From: CAYPAV01 sp964408805
GTDB lineage: Bacteria; Pseudomonadota; Alphaproteobacteria; UBA8366
Assembly (NCBI GenBank): GCA_964408805.1
Contig: CAYPAV010000001.1
Location: forward strand, 248,001-312,000
Length of the DNA: 64,000 nt
Direction of reading: 5' to 3'
The notes under the pieces are model-generated. The model made no database searches and was not told the origin of the DNA. It worked only from the letters and a program-made list of their open reading frames with translations. Below are positions 40,781-49,448 of this stretch, piece after piece. The position numbers and the translations under genes are program-made. The number at the start of each line of letters is the position of its first letter. Positions within the stretch are counted from its first letter, which is position 1.

Positions 40781-42733
40781 ATGAGCAAGGTAATCGGTAT
40801 CGATTTGGGCACCACCAATTCCTGCGTCGCCGTAATGGAGGGGTCGCAGCCGAAGGTGATCGAAAGCGCCGAGGGGTTTCGCACCACCCCCTCGATGGTC
40901 GCTTTCACGGAATCCGACGAACGATTGGTCGGTCACTCCGCGAAGCGCCAGGCGGTGACCAACCCCGAGAATACGTTCTTCGCGATCAAGCGTCTGGTCG
41001 GCCGTCGTTTCTCGGACGACGAGACGAAGAAGGATATGGAATTGGTTCCCTATCAGATCGTCGAGGGCGAAAACGGCGATGCCTGGGTTTCCTGCGGCGA
41101 CGAAAGTTATGCGCCGAGCCAGATCAGCGCGTTCATTCTTCAAAAAATGAAAGAGACGGCGGAAAACTATCTTGGAGAATCGATCGAGCAGGCGGTCGTC
41201 ACCGTTCCGGCCTATTTCAACGATTCCCAGCGTCAGGCGACCAAGGACGCGGGCAAGATCGCAGGCCTCGAGGTCTTGCGCATCATCAATGAGCCGACCG
41301 CTGCGGCCCTTGCCTACGGGCTCGAGAAGAAGGGCAGCGGCACGATCGCGGTCTATGATCTCGGCGGCGGAACTTTCGATATTTCGGTTCTCGAAATCGG
41401 CGACGGTGTTTTCGAGGTGAAGTCGACAAACGGCGACACCTTTCTCGGCGGCGAGGATTTCGATCAACAGATCATCGATTACCTGGCCGAGGAGTTTGAG
41501 AAGGAGAACGGCATTGATCTCCGCACCGACCGGCTGGCGCTGCAGCGCCTGAAGGAAGCGGGCGAGAAGGCGAAGATCGAGCTGTCGAGTGCCGTCGAAA
41601 CGGACGTGAATCTTCCCTTCATTACCGCCGATCAAGCCGGGCCAAAGCATCTCAACATGAAACTGAGCCGGGCCAAGCTGGAAGCGCTGGTCGACAATCT
41701 CGTCCAGCGAACCGTGGATCCCTGCGGCAAGGCGCTAAAGGACGCGGGGTTGAAGGCGAGCGAGATCGACGACGTTATCCTTGTTGGCGGCATGACCCGG
41801 ATGCCGAAGATCATCGAGACCGTGAAACAATTCTTCGGCAGGGAACCGAATCGCGGGGTCAATCCCGACGAGGTCGTTGCCATGGGTGCGGCCATTCAGG
41901 CCGGCGTGTTGCAGGGCGACGTCAAGGACGTGCTGCTCCTCGATGTGACACCGCTGTCGCTTGGCATCGAGACCCTCGGCGGCGTCTTCACCCGTCTGAT
42001 CGATCGCAACACGACGATCCCGACGCGAAAGAGCCAGACCTTCTCGACTGCCGAGGACAACCAGACCGCAGTGACCATCCGCGTGTTCCAGGGCGAGCGG
42101 GAAATGGCCTCGGACAATAAGGTGCTGGGCCAGTTCGACATGGTTGGCATTCCTTCGGCGCCCCGCGGCTTGCCCCAGATCGAGGTCACTTTCGACATCG
42201 ACGCCAACGGCATCGTCAATGTTTCCGCCAAGGACAAGGCGACCGGCAAGGAACAGCAGATCCGCATACAGGCGTCGGGCGGGCTCGACGACGACGAGAT
42301 CGAAAAGATGGTCCAGGACGCGGAATCGCACGCGGCCGAGGACGAGAAACGCAAGGAACTGGTCGAGGCGCGGAACGCCGCCGACAGCTTGATCTATTCG
42401 ACGGAAAAGAGCCTGGAGGAATTTGGCGACAAGATCGGCGAGGCGGAAACATCCGCGATAGAGTCCGATATCGCCGCCCTTCGGGAAGCCCTCGAGGGTG
42501 AGGATACCGCCGACATCACTGCCAAGACCGAGGCGCTCGGACAATCCAGCATGAAGTTGGGCGAGGCGATGTACAAGGCCAGCCAGGAGGAAGCGGCGGC
42601 CGCGGCCCCCGACATGGGATCGGAAGAGCCCGGTGGTGGAAGTGCCGGCGACGAGACCGGCGGCGGCGGCGCCGATGATGGCGTCGTCGACGCCGACTTC
42701 GAGGAAGTCGAGGAAGACAACAAGGAAAAATAG
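40781..42733 (+). CDS. dnaK: molecular chaperone DnaK (Hsp70)
   Basis: The 650-residue Hsp70 has an N-terminal ATPase domain with VIGIDLGTTNSCVAVMEG, VTVPAYFNDSQRQATKDAG, AVYDLGGGTFDISVLE and ILVGGMTRMPKI. The substrate-binding domain (QIEVTFDIDANGIVNVSAKDKATGKEQ) and a Gly- and acid-rich tail follow. The upstream region includes CTTGACG and CCCCTAAT, which recall sigma-32 elements, but their spacing is too short to be confident. dnaJ follows after 69 nt that include a GC-rich stem-loop. Confidence 0.97.
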   Translation: MSKVIGIDLGTTNSCVAVMEGSQPKVIESAEGFRTTPSMVAFTESDERLVGHSAKRQAVTNPENTFFAIKRLVGRRFSDDETKKDMELVPYQIVEGENGDAWVSCGDESYAPSQISAFILQKMKETAENYLGESIEQAVVTVPAYFNDSQRQATKDAGKIAGLEVLRIINEPTAAALAYGLEKKGSGTIAVYDLGGGTFDISVLEIGDGVFEVKSTNGDTFLGGEDFDQQIIDYLAEEFEKENGIDLRTDRLALQRLKEAGEKAKIELSSAVETDVNLPFITADQAGPKHLNMKLSRAKLEALVDNLVQRTVDPCGKALKDAGLKASEIDDVILVGGMTRMPKIIETVKQFFGREPNRGVNPDEVVAMGAAIQAGVLQGDVKDVLLLDVTPLSLGIETLGGVFTRLIDRNTTIPTRKSQTFSTAEDNQTAVTIRVFQGEREMASDNKVLGQFDMVGIPSAPRGLPQIEVTFDIDANGIVNVSAKDKATGKEQQIRIQASGGLDDDEIEKMVQDAESHAAEDEKRKELVEARNAADSLIYSTEKSLEEFGDKIGEAETSAIESDIAALREALEGEDTADITAKTEALGQSSMKLGEAMYKASQEEAAAAAPDMGSEEPGGGSAGDETGGGGADDGVVDADFEEVEEDNKEK

Positions 42734-42751
42734 GCGGCGCGCGCGAGTTAG

Positions 42752-42771
42752 GCGGCCCACGACGGGGCCGC
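42752..42771 (+). promoter_or_regulatory. stem-loop between dnaK and dnaJ
   Basis: GCGGCCC (42752-42758), a 6-nt loop, and GGGCCGC (42765-42771) form a perfect 7-bp GC stem. No T-run follows, so it is not a clear terminator. It could stabilise the dnaK transcript or reduce read-through into dnaJ, and so set their relative amounts. Confidence 0.45.
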
Positions 42772-42802
42772 GGCGCGCCGGTCCTCGTGCCGGGGGTGGT
42801 TG

Positions 42803-43936
42803 ATGGCGAAAGCCGATTATTACGAGACGCTGGGTGTCGGGCGCGAAGTGGGCGCCGACGATCTGAAGAAAGCGTATCGCAGCGCCGCGATGAAACTCCA
42901 TCCGGATCGCAATCCCGGCGATGCGGAGGCCGAGGCCAAGTTCAAGGAAGTCAATGAGGCCTACGAGGTCCTGAAAGACGATCAGAAGCGCGCGGCTTAC
43001 GATCGCTTCGGCCATGCCGCCTTTGAGAATGGGGGACAAGCGGGGCCGGGCGCCGGCGGCTTCGATTTCGCCTCGGGTTTCGCGGATATCTTCGACGAAA
43101 TGTTCGGGGATCGGGGCGGCGGTCGCCGCGGCCGGCGGAGCGCCACTCGCGGGGCCGATCTTCGTTACAACCTCGAGATTTCGCTCGAGAACGCTTTCCG
43201 GGGACGCCAGGTCGAGGTCAATGTTCCGACCACGATCGCGTGCGACTCGTGCGATGGCACGGGTGCCGAAGGCGGCGCCCAGCCGACGACCTGTCCGACC
43301 TGCCAAGGCATGGGCAAGGTTCGCGCGCAGCAAGGCTTCTTTACCATCGAGCGAACCTGCGGCGCCTGCCAGGGTCAAGGTCAGGTGATCGAGAATCCGT
43401 GCCGGAAATGCAGCGGATCGGGACGGATGAGGAAAGAGAAGAAACTCTCCGTCAATGTGCCGGCCGGTGTCGACGAAGGCACGCGAATCCGGCTCGCCGG
43501 AGAGGGCGAAGCCGGGTTCCGAGGCGGGCCCGTCGGCGATCTCTATATCTTTCTCAACATTGCTGATCACGCCTTCTTCCAGCGCGATGGGGCGGAAATC
43601 TATTGCCAAGTGCCAATCCCGATGACCATTGCGGCACTCGGCGGCGCCATCGAGGTGCCGGTCATAGACGGGTCCCGCGCCAAGGTGAACATTCCCGAAG
43701 GCACGCAATCGGGACAGCAGTTCCGCCTCCGCGGCAAGGGCATGTCGGTGCTGCAATCGAAACAACGGGGCGACATGTATATCGAGGCGCTGGTCGAAAC
43801 CCCGGTCAAATTGACCAAGACGCAAAAGGACCTGTTGCAGGAATTCGACACTGCCGGCGGCAAGGAAATTCACTCCCCCCAATCCGAGGGATTCTTTTCC
43901 AAGGTCAAGGAATTCTGGGAAGACCTGACCGAGTGA
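42803..43936 (+). CDS. dnaJ: molecular chaperone DnaJ (Hsp40)
   Basis: DnaJ delivers substrates to DnaK and stimulates its ATPase. The 377-residue protein has the J domain with LHPDRNPGD (HPD present), a Gly/Phe region, four zinc-finger repeats (CDSCDGTG, CPTCQGMG, CGACQGQG, CRKCSGSG), and the C-terminal substrate domains. It ends with the usual client-binding and dimerisation segment. The ATG at 42803 gives the standard MAKADYYETLGV start, and a TTG directly before it is a less likely start. Confidence 0.97.
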   Translation: MAKADYYETLGVGREVGADDLKKAYRSAAMKLHPDRNPGDAEAEAKFKEVNEAYEVLKDDQKRAAYDRFGHAAFENGGQAGPGAGGFDFASGFADIFDEMFGDRGGGRRGRRSATRGADLRYNLEISLENAFRGRQVEVNVPTTIACDSCDGTGAEGGAQPTTCPTCQGMGKVRAQQGFFTIERTCGACQGQGQVIENPCRKCSGSGRMRKEKKLSVNVPAGVDEGTRIRLAGEGEAGFRGGPVGDLYIFLNIADHAFFQRDGAEIYCQVPIPMTIAALGGAIEVPVIDGSRAKVNIPEGTQSGQQFRLRGKGMSVLQSKQRGDMYIEALVETPVKLTKTQKDLLQEFDTAGGKEIHSPQSEGFFSKVKEFWEDLTE

Positions 43937-44033
43937 TCCTTGGGGCCGATTCCACCCCGAACCGATACCCAATCTTTCCCATAACCGATGCATCGGCTAA
44001 AACCAATGCCGCAACCATGCGGGAGTGAGCGGG

Positions 44034-44846
44034 ATGCCGGATGAATTGAAGGTCGGAATCGTCGGCGGTGCCGGGCGAATGGGTCAAATGAATATCCGCC
44101 AGGTCACGGCGACGGAAGGCTGCGTCGTCGCGGGCGCCACCGAGGGGCCGGGCCATCCGTCGGTCGGCGAAGACGCGGGCACCCTGGCTGGGGTCGGCGC
44201 GCTCGGCGTGATCATCGGGGACGATCCGGCGGCCATGATCGCGGAGGTCGACGTGGTGATCGATTTCACCGTGCCCGAAGCAACCGTCGAGCATGCCCGC
44301 CTCGCCGCCCAGGCGGGCGCGGCGCTGATTGCTGGGACGACCGGCCTGTCGCCCGAGGACGAGGAAGCGGTCGAGAAGGCGGCCCATCACGTGCCGGTCG
44401 TCCGTGCCGCCAATATGAGTGTGGGGATCACCTTGCTCTCAGCGCTGACCGAGCAGGTCGCGGCGGCGCTTGGCGCCGATTACGACATCGAAGTGCTGGA
44501 GATGCACCACCGCCACAAGGTCGATGCGCCGTCCGGCACGGCACTGGCACTGGGTCTGGCGGCAGCGAAGGGTCGGGGGGTTGTTCTCGACGACGTCAAG
44601 CAGGCGGTGCGCGACGGGTATACCGGGGCCCGGACACCGGGCGATATCGGTTTCGCGACCTTGCGCGGCGGCGATGTCGCGGGCGATCACGACGTGATAT
44701 TCGCGGCGGAGGGCGAACGCTTGATTCTCGGGCACAAGGCGTCGAGCCGGCAGGTCTTCGCGGTTGGAGCGATCCGGGCGGCACTATGGACCAAGGGCCA
44801 GGCGCCGGGCCTTTACAACATGCGCCACGTTCTCGGTTTCGAGTGA
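44034..44846 (+). CDS. dapB: 4-hydroxy-tetrahydrodipicolinate reductase
   Basis: DapB makes tetrahydrodipicolinate in the lysine/diaminopimelate pathway. The 270-residue protein has the N-terminal VGIVGGAGRMGQM nucleotide-binding loop, DFTVPEATVEH, GTTGLSPEDEEAV, the active-site EMHHRHKVDAPSGTAL with the catalytic His and Lys, and RGGDVAGDH. The ATG at 44034 has GGAG 8 nt upstream, preferred over a GTG at 44025. It follows dnaJ by 97 nt, an alphaproteobacterial pattern. Confidence 0.95.
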   Translation: MPDELKVGIVGGAGRMGQMNIRQVTATEGCVVAGATEGPGHPSVGEDAGTLAGVGALGVIIGDDPAAMIAEVDVVIDFTVPEATVEHARLAAQAGAALIAGTTGLSPEDEEAVEKAAHHVPVVRAANMSVGITLLSALTEQVAAALGADYDIEVLEMHHRHKVDAPSGTALALGLAAAKGRGVVLDDVKQAVRDGYTGARTPGDIGFATLRGGDVAGDHDVIFAAEGERLILGHKASSRQVFAVGAIRAALWTKGQAPGLYNMRHVLGFE

Positions 44847-44870
44847 TCCCGCGGCAAGGGGATCACCGCC

Positions 44871-46424
44871 TCAATCTGGTTTGTTCGGAAACGAAACCGT
44901 AACGGTTGTCCCCTGGTCGACCACGCTTTCGATCTTCATCATGCCGCCGTGAAGGTCGACCAGGGATTGGGTGATGGCCAGGCCCAGCCCCCATCCTTCT
45001 TCACTTAAATAGGCGCTGTTTCCGCCCTTCATGAAGGGGTCGGTCAGGTCGGGAATTTTCTCTGCCGGTATCCCGACTCCGGAATCGGCGATCCCAAAGA
45101 TCGTCGATCCGGCCTCGGCTTTCGCTGACAACAAGATCCGGCCGGCCTTCGGCGTAAACTTCACCGCGTTCGATAGCAGATTGAGGAGAATCTGTTGAAG
45201 TGCTCGCCCATCGGCGTAAACATTGGCCGTTGATTCCTCGGGATCAAATTCCAAGTCGATGTGCTTTTCCTCGGCGCTCCGGGAAACGGTTTTTAGGCAA
45301 TCCGCGACAACCTCTTCGACAGGCAGATTTTCCTTGGCAAGAGCGAGCTTGCCGGCCTCGATGGTTGATAAATCGAGAATGTCGTTCACCAGCGCCAATA
45401 GATGCGATCCGCTGGCATGGATGTCGCGGGCGTATTCGAGATACTTCGCCGCGCCGATCGGACCCATATACTCGCTGCTCAGGATCTCGGCGAATCCCAG
45501 AATGGCGTTGAGGGGCGTTCGTAGGTCGTGGCTGATCGCGGCCAAGAATTCAGACTTCGCGCGGCTCGCCGATTCCGCGACCAGTTTCGCCGTAATCAGC
45601 GCTTCCTCGGCATTCTTCCGGGCGGTGATGTCGGTTGCCGTGCCGCGATAGCCGGTGAAATTACCCGCCTGGTCGAAAACCGGCTTGCCGCCGACGTTCA
45701 TATGCAACCGCCGGCCGTCGGCGGCGAGGTGATCGAACTCGAAGTCCCGGAACGGCTCGTGCGCTTCCATCGTCGCCCGATGAGCGCCCCATTTCACGTC
45801 CTCGTCGGGATCGGCATCCGCGAGTTCCCACCGGGTCTTGCCGATGTTTTCGTCCGCGGGAAGGCTGATCAACTCGCGCCGTCGATCGGAGAAGAAGGTG
45901 AAGCGAAGATCCGCATCCATTTCCCAGAGCCAATCGGATGCCGCCTCTGCGAAATCCTTGAATCGCTCCTCGCTTTCGCGAAGCGCCGCCTCGGTCCGCT
46001 CGCGCGACTGGCGGTCGGCGTGGCGCTGCACGACCTCGCGGACAACGAGCGGCAACAATTCCAGATACCCCCCGTCGGGGTCCTTGAGAATATAGTCGTA
46101 GGCACCGGCCTTGAGCGCCTCGACCGCGATGCGTTCGGACCCTGTGCCCGTCAAGATGACCAGCGGGACGCGAGCCCGTCGGTCTATCAGTTCTCGGCAA
46201 AGGTCGACGCCCGAGACGCCCGGCATGCTGAAATCGCTGACCACGATATCGAAGTCGGCGCCATCTTCGAAAATATGTTCGAGTGCCTCCTCGGCGCGGT
46301 GGACATGGAAAATTTCGGCCGAGGGGTCCTGCTTCGCAAAGGCACGTTCGAAGGCGCGGTGGTCGTGCTCATTGTCTTCGACAAGCAGAACGCGCAGTGG
46401 TTCAGTATGTAGGTTTTCGCTCAT
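44871..46424 (-). CDS. REC-PAS hybrid sensor histidine kinase
   Basis: The 517-residue protein has, in order, an N-terminal receiver domain with phospho-acceptor Asp64 (VVSDFSMPG), a PAS domain at about 150-265 (FKDFAEAASDWLWEMDADLRF), and a HisKA domain with His299 (AAISHDLRTPLNAILGFAEIL). A HATPase_c domain with N-box LLNLLSNAVKF and IADSGVGIP follows. There is no transmembrane segment, so it is cytoplasmic. REC preceding PAS and kinase suggests it receives phosphate from another kinase and relays to a further partner. It is the last gene of the three-gene signalling operon. The longer upstream frame overlaps the response regulator and is rejected. Confidence 0.92.
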   Translation of the reverse strand: MSENLHTEPLRVLLVEDNEHDHRAFERAFAKQDPSAEIFHVHRAEEALEHIFEDGADFDIVVSDFSMPGVSGVDLCRELIDRRARVPLVILTGTGSERIAVEALKAGAYDYILKDPDGGYLELLPLVVREVVQRHADRQSRERTEAALRESEERFKDFAEAASDWLWEMDADLRFTFFSDRRRELISLPADENIGKTRWELADADPDEDVKWGAHRATMEAHEPFRDFEFDHLAADGRRLHMNVGGKPVFDQAGNFTGYRGTATDITARKNAEEALITAKLVAESASRAKSEFLAAISHDLRTPLNAILGFAEILSSEYMGPIGAAKYLEYARDIHASGSHLLALVNDILDLSTIEAGKLALAKENLPVEEVVADCLKTVSRSAEEKHIDLEFDPEESTANVYADGRALQQILLNLLSNAVKFTPKAGRILLSAKAEAGSTIFGIADSGVGIPAEKIPDLTDPFMKGGNSAYLSEEGWGLGLAITQSLVDLHGGMMKIESVVDQGTTVTVSFPNKPD

Positions 46425-46444
46425 TGAATCAATCGGGCGCTTGG

Positions 46445-46882
46445 CTACTCCGGCGATTCGACCAATCGCCAAAACAGGTTGATGGCACGAATGGCCTCGG
46501 CGAAATTGTCGAAGCCGAGGGGTTTCACGACATAGGCGTTGGCGCCGAGATCGTAGCCGCGGACGCGATCTTCTTCCGCCTTTGACATCGTCAGGATGAC
46601 CACCGGCAAGGTCCTCAGATCTTCGTCCTCCCGGATATGTTTCAGAACCTCCAAGCCGTCGATTTTCGGCATCTGCAGATCGAGCAACAACACTTTCGGG
46701 CGAGGGGCTTCCCGGGCGGCGGCGAAAGCGCCTCGGCGGTGCAGGTAGTCGAGGCATTCCTCGCCGTCGCGCACGATTTTCAACGGATTGATAATATTGT
46801 GCATCTTCCAGTCGCGCCGGGTGGCAACGATGTCATGCTCGTTGTCCTCGGCGAGGAGAATGACGGACACATCGTCGCTCAT
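46445..46882 (-). CDS. single-domain response regulator (RcpA-like)
   Basis: The 145-residue protein is a lone receiver domain with Asp68 (VLLLDLQMPKIDGLEVL), an acidic pocket LLAEDNEHD near the N-terminus, the conserved Thr in ILTMSK, and Lys in VVKPLGF. The extended loop after the second helix (RRGAFAAAREAPRPK) is typical of the RcpA group that pairs with phytochrome-type kinases. It has no output domain. It overlaps the upstream kinase gene by 4 nt and is followed after 20 nt by the hybrid kinase. Confidence 0.92.
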   Translation of the reverse strand: MSDDVSVILLAEDNEHDIVATRRDWKMHNIINPLKIVRDGEECLDYLHRRGAFAAAREAPRPKVLLLDLQMPKIDGLEVLKHIREDEDLRTLPVVILTMSKAEEDRVRGYDLGANAYVVKPLGFDNFAEAIRAINLFWRLVESPE

Positions 46883-48054
46883 TCGAATTTCTCCATGTCT
46901 CCGGGGCGAAGCGAGACGGCAAAGGTGCTGCCCTTACCGGGTTCCGACTCGACGCGGACCGTTCCGCCCAATCGGTTGGCGGCCTTCTTCACGATCGCCA
47001 AACCGATCCCGGTACCTTCGTATTCCGCTCTCGTGTGCAGGCGTTTGAAGATTTCGTAGATCTGTTCGTAAAAGCGCGGTTCGATCCCGATTCCGTTGTC
47101 CTCGACCAGAAGCTCGAGCTGCGCATCATCAATCTTCCGCCAGCCGATCGCCACTTTCTTTTTCGTCTTCGGGCCGAACTTTACGGCGTTCGAGACGAGG
47201 TTCTGGACGATTTGCTTCACCAAGGTCGGGGCCGTCACGATTGTTGGCCAATCGTCCGCGGTCGTGATTTCGACCTCTTCAGGAATCGAAATTCCGAGAA
47301 GAATGTCGTCGATCAACGCGCCGAGATCGGTTTCCTCGACTTGCGGCCTGCCGGTGCTCACCTCGCTATAGCTCAAGAGGTCGTCGATCAGGTCGTCCGC
47401 CTCCGCCGTCGCCTTCAAAAGGCCCTGGAGATAATCCTGGTGTTCCGCGTCCAGCGTCTTCCCAAGATCCTGGTCGAGGAAATCCGCGTAGTTTCGAACC
47501 GCCCGCAATGGCGCCTTCAGGTCGTGGGAGACCGCATAAGCGAATTCCGAAAGCATATCATTGGCGGCCTCGAGGCGCTTCGCATGGTCCGCCAGGCGCC
47601 CTTCCGCCTCCTTGCGCTCGGTGATATCGCGCAGAATTCCGGTGAAATAGTGTCGATCGCCAATGAGCGTTTCGCTGACGGCGAGTTCCGCCGGGAAATC
47701 CGAACCGTCCTTTCGTCGGCCAACGACCTCGCGACCGATGCCGATGATCTTGGCGTTCCCGCTTTCGAGATAGTGCTGGATGTATTCGTTGTGTTTGCCG
47801 TGATCGGGTTCCGGCATCAGAAGGCGGACGTTCCGACCGATGACCTCGTTCGGCGCGTAGCCGAACATTCCGAGGAGGGCCTGGTTGGCGAACTGAATGG
47901 TTCCGCTCTCGTCGATGGTGATCACCGCCTCGACCACGGTCTCGACGATCGCGCGCAAGCGATCCTCGCCCAACCGAATCGGTTGGTGTGCACCCTCGTC
48001 GCCAGCTCGACTGTTCGCGTTCACTTGCAAGGCGCTCTCGCTCGGTCGTTGCAT
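46879..48054 (-). CDS. PAS sensor histidine kinase with FixL-like haem PAS domain
   Basis: The 391-residue cytoplasmic kinase has one PAS domain at about 30-145 that is strongly similar to FixL, including ILM- or LLMPEPD and IIGIGR. In alignment with Bradyrhizobium FixL, His88 corresponds to the haem-ligand His200 and Arg108 to the oxygen-sensing Arg220, with the same 20-residue spacing. The residues matching Arg206 and His214 are replaced (by His and Lys). The kinase part has His177 (AVSHDLKAPLRAV), NLVSNAVKFG and GTGIGLAIV. Haem binding is inferred from these residues and is unproven. No FixJ is adjacent. Confidence 0.88.
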   Translation of the reverse strand: MQRPSESALQVNANSRAGDEGAHQPIRLGEDRLRAIVETVVEAVITIDESGTIQFANQALLGMFGYAPNEVIGRNVRLLMPEPDHGKHNEYIQHYLESGNAKIIGIGREVVGRRKDGSDFPAELAVSETLIGDRHYFTGILRDITERKEAEGRLADHAKRLEAANDMLSEFAYAVSHDLKAPLRAVRNYADFLDQDLGKTLDAEHQDYLQGLLKATAEADDLIDDLLSYSEVSTGRPQVEETDLGALIDDILLGISIPEEVEITTADDWPTIVTAPTLVKQIVQNLVSNAVKFGPKTKKKVAIGWRKIDDAQLELLVEDNGIGIEPRFYEQIYEIFKRLHTRAEYEGTGIGLAIVKKAANRLGGTVRVESEPGKGSTFAVSLRPGDMEKFE

Positions 48055-48072
48055 AGAGCTAGAAATAATATT

Positions 48073-48084
48073 CCTCGGCCGAGG
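48073..48084. repeat. 12-bp perfect palindrome upstream of the PAS kinase gene
   Basis: CCTCGGCCGAGG lies 18 nt upstream of the kinase start, next to TATTAT on the minus strand (48065-48070), which could be a -10 element. A dyad at this place could be an operator. It is not a FixK or FNR box (TTGAT-N4-ATCAA). Confidence 0.4.
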
Positions 48085-48229
48085 TTACGGCGGAAAGGAT
48101 GGAGATTTAGTTAATGCTCACTCTCCCGGGGAATTTCCCACCACCGAGCCGTTGCGTCAAATTCGCGCGGTCAACGCATGCTAATTACTTATGATTGTAA
48201 AACCTACAACCAGAATTTTTTGCTTTCGA

Positions 48230-48730
48230 TCAGGCGGGGCTCGGCGGGCGAGTACGGTAAAGATGAAGGGCCTCTTTGAGGGCGTGCGCGAGGTCGAGAC
48301 GCTCCTCCGGTGTCAGGAACGCGCCGATGACCAACTCCCGGCCGTGGCTTGCCAGGGTGAGGCGACTTTCGTGACGGGGCGGATCGTCCATATCGACCCT
48401 GAGCCAGGTTGGCTCGAACCGCCATTCGCCCCGGCCGCCATCCGGCGCCACCCGGCGAACGAAGAGGCCGGATTCGGTCAATTGCACCCACTCATAGGCG
48501 CGGCCGCCGCGATAGTTCATACGGAAGGCGCCGTAGAGTATCGCCAGTTCCAGACCGCAAAATCCCATCACCGGCCAGGCGCCAAGGAGAAGAAAGACGG
48601 TGCCGATCGCCAGCAAGAACACCGTGACGATCCCCATCAACAGGTGAAATCCGATCGGATGGAGGCTCCGGTGCGGATGCAGGACGGCATCGAAAAACAC
48701 CTGGCCCAGGCGTGCTCCCGTCGTGTCCAT
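48230..48730 (-). CDS. DUF2244 domain-containing membrane protein
   Basis: The 166-residue protein matches DUF2244: an N-terminal hydrophobic pair (FHLLMGIVTVFLLAIGTVFLLLGAWPVMGFCGLEL) followed by FRMNYRGGRAYEWVQLTESGLFVRRVAPDG. The C-terminal LTLASHGRELVIGAFLTPEERLDLA is also typical. The function is unknown. It lies 85 nt from the divergent nth gene, a pairing seen in several alphaproteobacteria. Confidence 0.85.
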   Translation of the reverse strand: MDTTGARLGQVFFDAVLHPHRSLHPIGFHLLMGIVTVFLLAIGTVFLLLGAWPVMGFCGLELAILYGAFRMNYRGGRAYEWVQLTESGLFVRRVAPDGGRGEWRFEPTWLRVDMDDPPRHESRLTLASHGRELVIGAFLTPEERLDLAHALKEALHLYRTRPPSPA

Positions 48731-48815
48731 GAAAGAACAATACGCGGTCTCGAATTCGCCTGTCCAGAGTGTCGGCCCTTGGCCCCCTCGGACGGCCGGG
48801 CTAATCTCGGACGTT

Positions 48816-49448
48816 ATGAAAAAAGCCGATATCGAAGAGTTTTACGGCCGGCTCGAATCGCTTAGCCCGGCGCCCAAAGGGGAACTTCACTACAAGAACC
48901 CCTATACGCTTCTGGTTGCCGTGGTGCTTTCGGCCCAAGCGACCGATGTCGGCGTCAACAAGGCGACGAAGCCGCTTTTCGAAGCGGTGACGACGCCGGA
49001 CGGAATGATCGCCCTCGGCGAGGCGAAGCTGAAGGCTTATATTCGGACAATCGGTCTCTATAACAACAAGGCGAAGAACGTCATCGCGCTGAGCCGGATG
49101 CTTCTGGCCGAGCATGACGGCGAAGTGCCGCAAGACCGCGATGCCTTGGAGAGGCTTCCGGGCGTTGGGCGCAAAACCGCGAATGTCGTCCTCAACATCG
49201 CCTTTCAACAGCCGACGATCGCCGTCGATACGCATATCTATCGTGTCGGAAATCGGACAGGCCTGGCGCCCGGCAAGACCCCGCTGGCGGTCGAAAAGAA
49301 ACTCGAGAAAGCAACGCCGGATCGCTTCAAGCTGCACGCGCACCACTGGCTGATCCTGCATGGGCGCTATGTCTGCAAGGCCCGGAAGCCCGACTGTCCG
49401 GTTTGTCCGGTGGCGGATCTCTGTCGCTATAAGGCGAAGGTTCTCTAA
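48816..49448 (+). CDS. nth: endonuclease III
   Basis: Endonuclease III removes oxidised pyrimidines from DNA and cleaves the abasic site. The 210-residue protein has the helix-hairpin-helix LPGVGRKTANVV with Lys120 and the catalytic Asp138 in VDTHIYRV, the same numbers as in E. coli. The C-terminal [4Fe-4S] motif C-x6-C-x2-C-x5-C is intact. I chose ATG at 48816 over a 31-residue extension. Its end overlaps the lipoprotein gene by 4 nt. Confidence 0.96.
   Translation: MKKADIEEFYGRLESLSPAPKGELHYKNPYTLLVAVVLSAQATDVGVNKATKPLFEAVTTPDGMIALGEAKLKAYIRTIGLYNNKAKNVIALSRMLLAEHDGEVPQDRDALERLPGVGRKTANVVLNIAFQQPTIAVDTHIYRVGNRTGLAPGKTPLAVEKKLEKATPDRFKLHAHHWLILHGRYVCKARKPDCPVCPVADLCRYKAKVL

Noticed and set aside
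41735..43993. 752-codon open frame on the minus strand opposite dnaK and dnaJ
   Set aside because: It mirrors two unmistakable conserved genes on the other strand; in GC-rich DNA the antisense frame stays open by codon bias. No family motif is seen in it.
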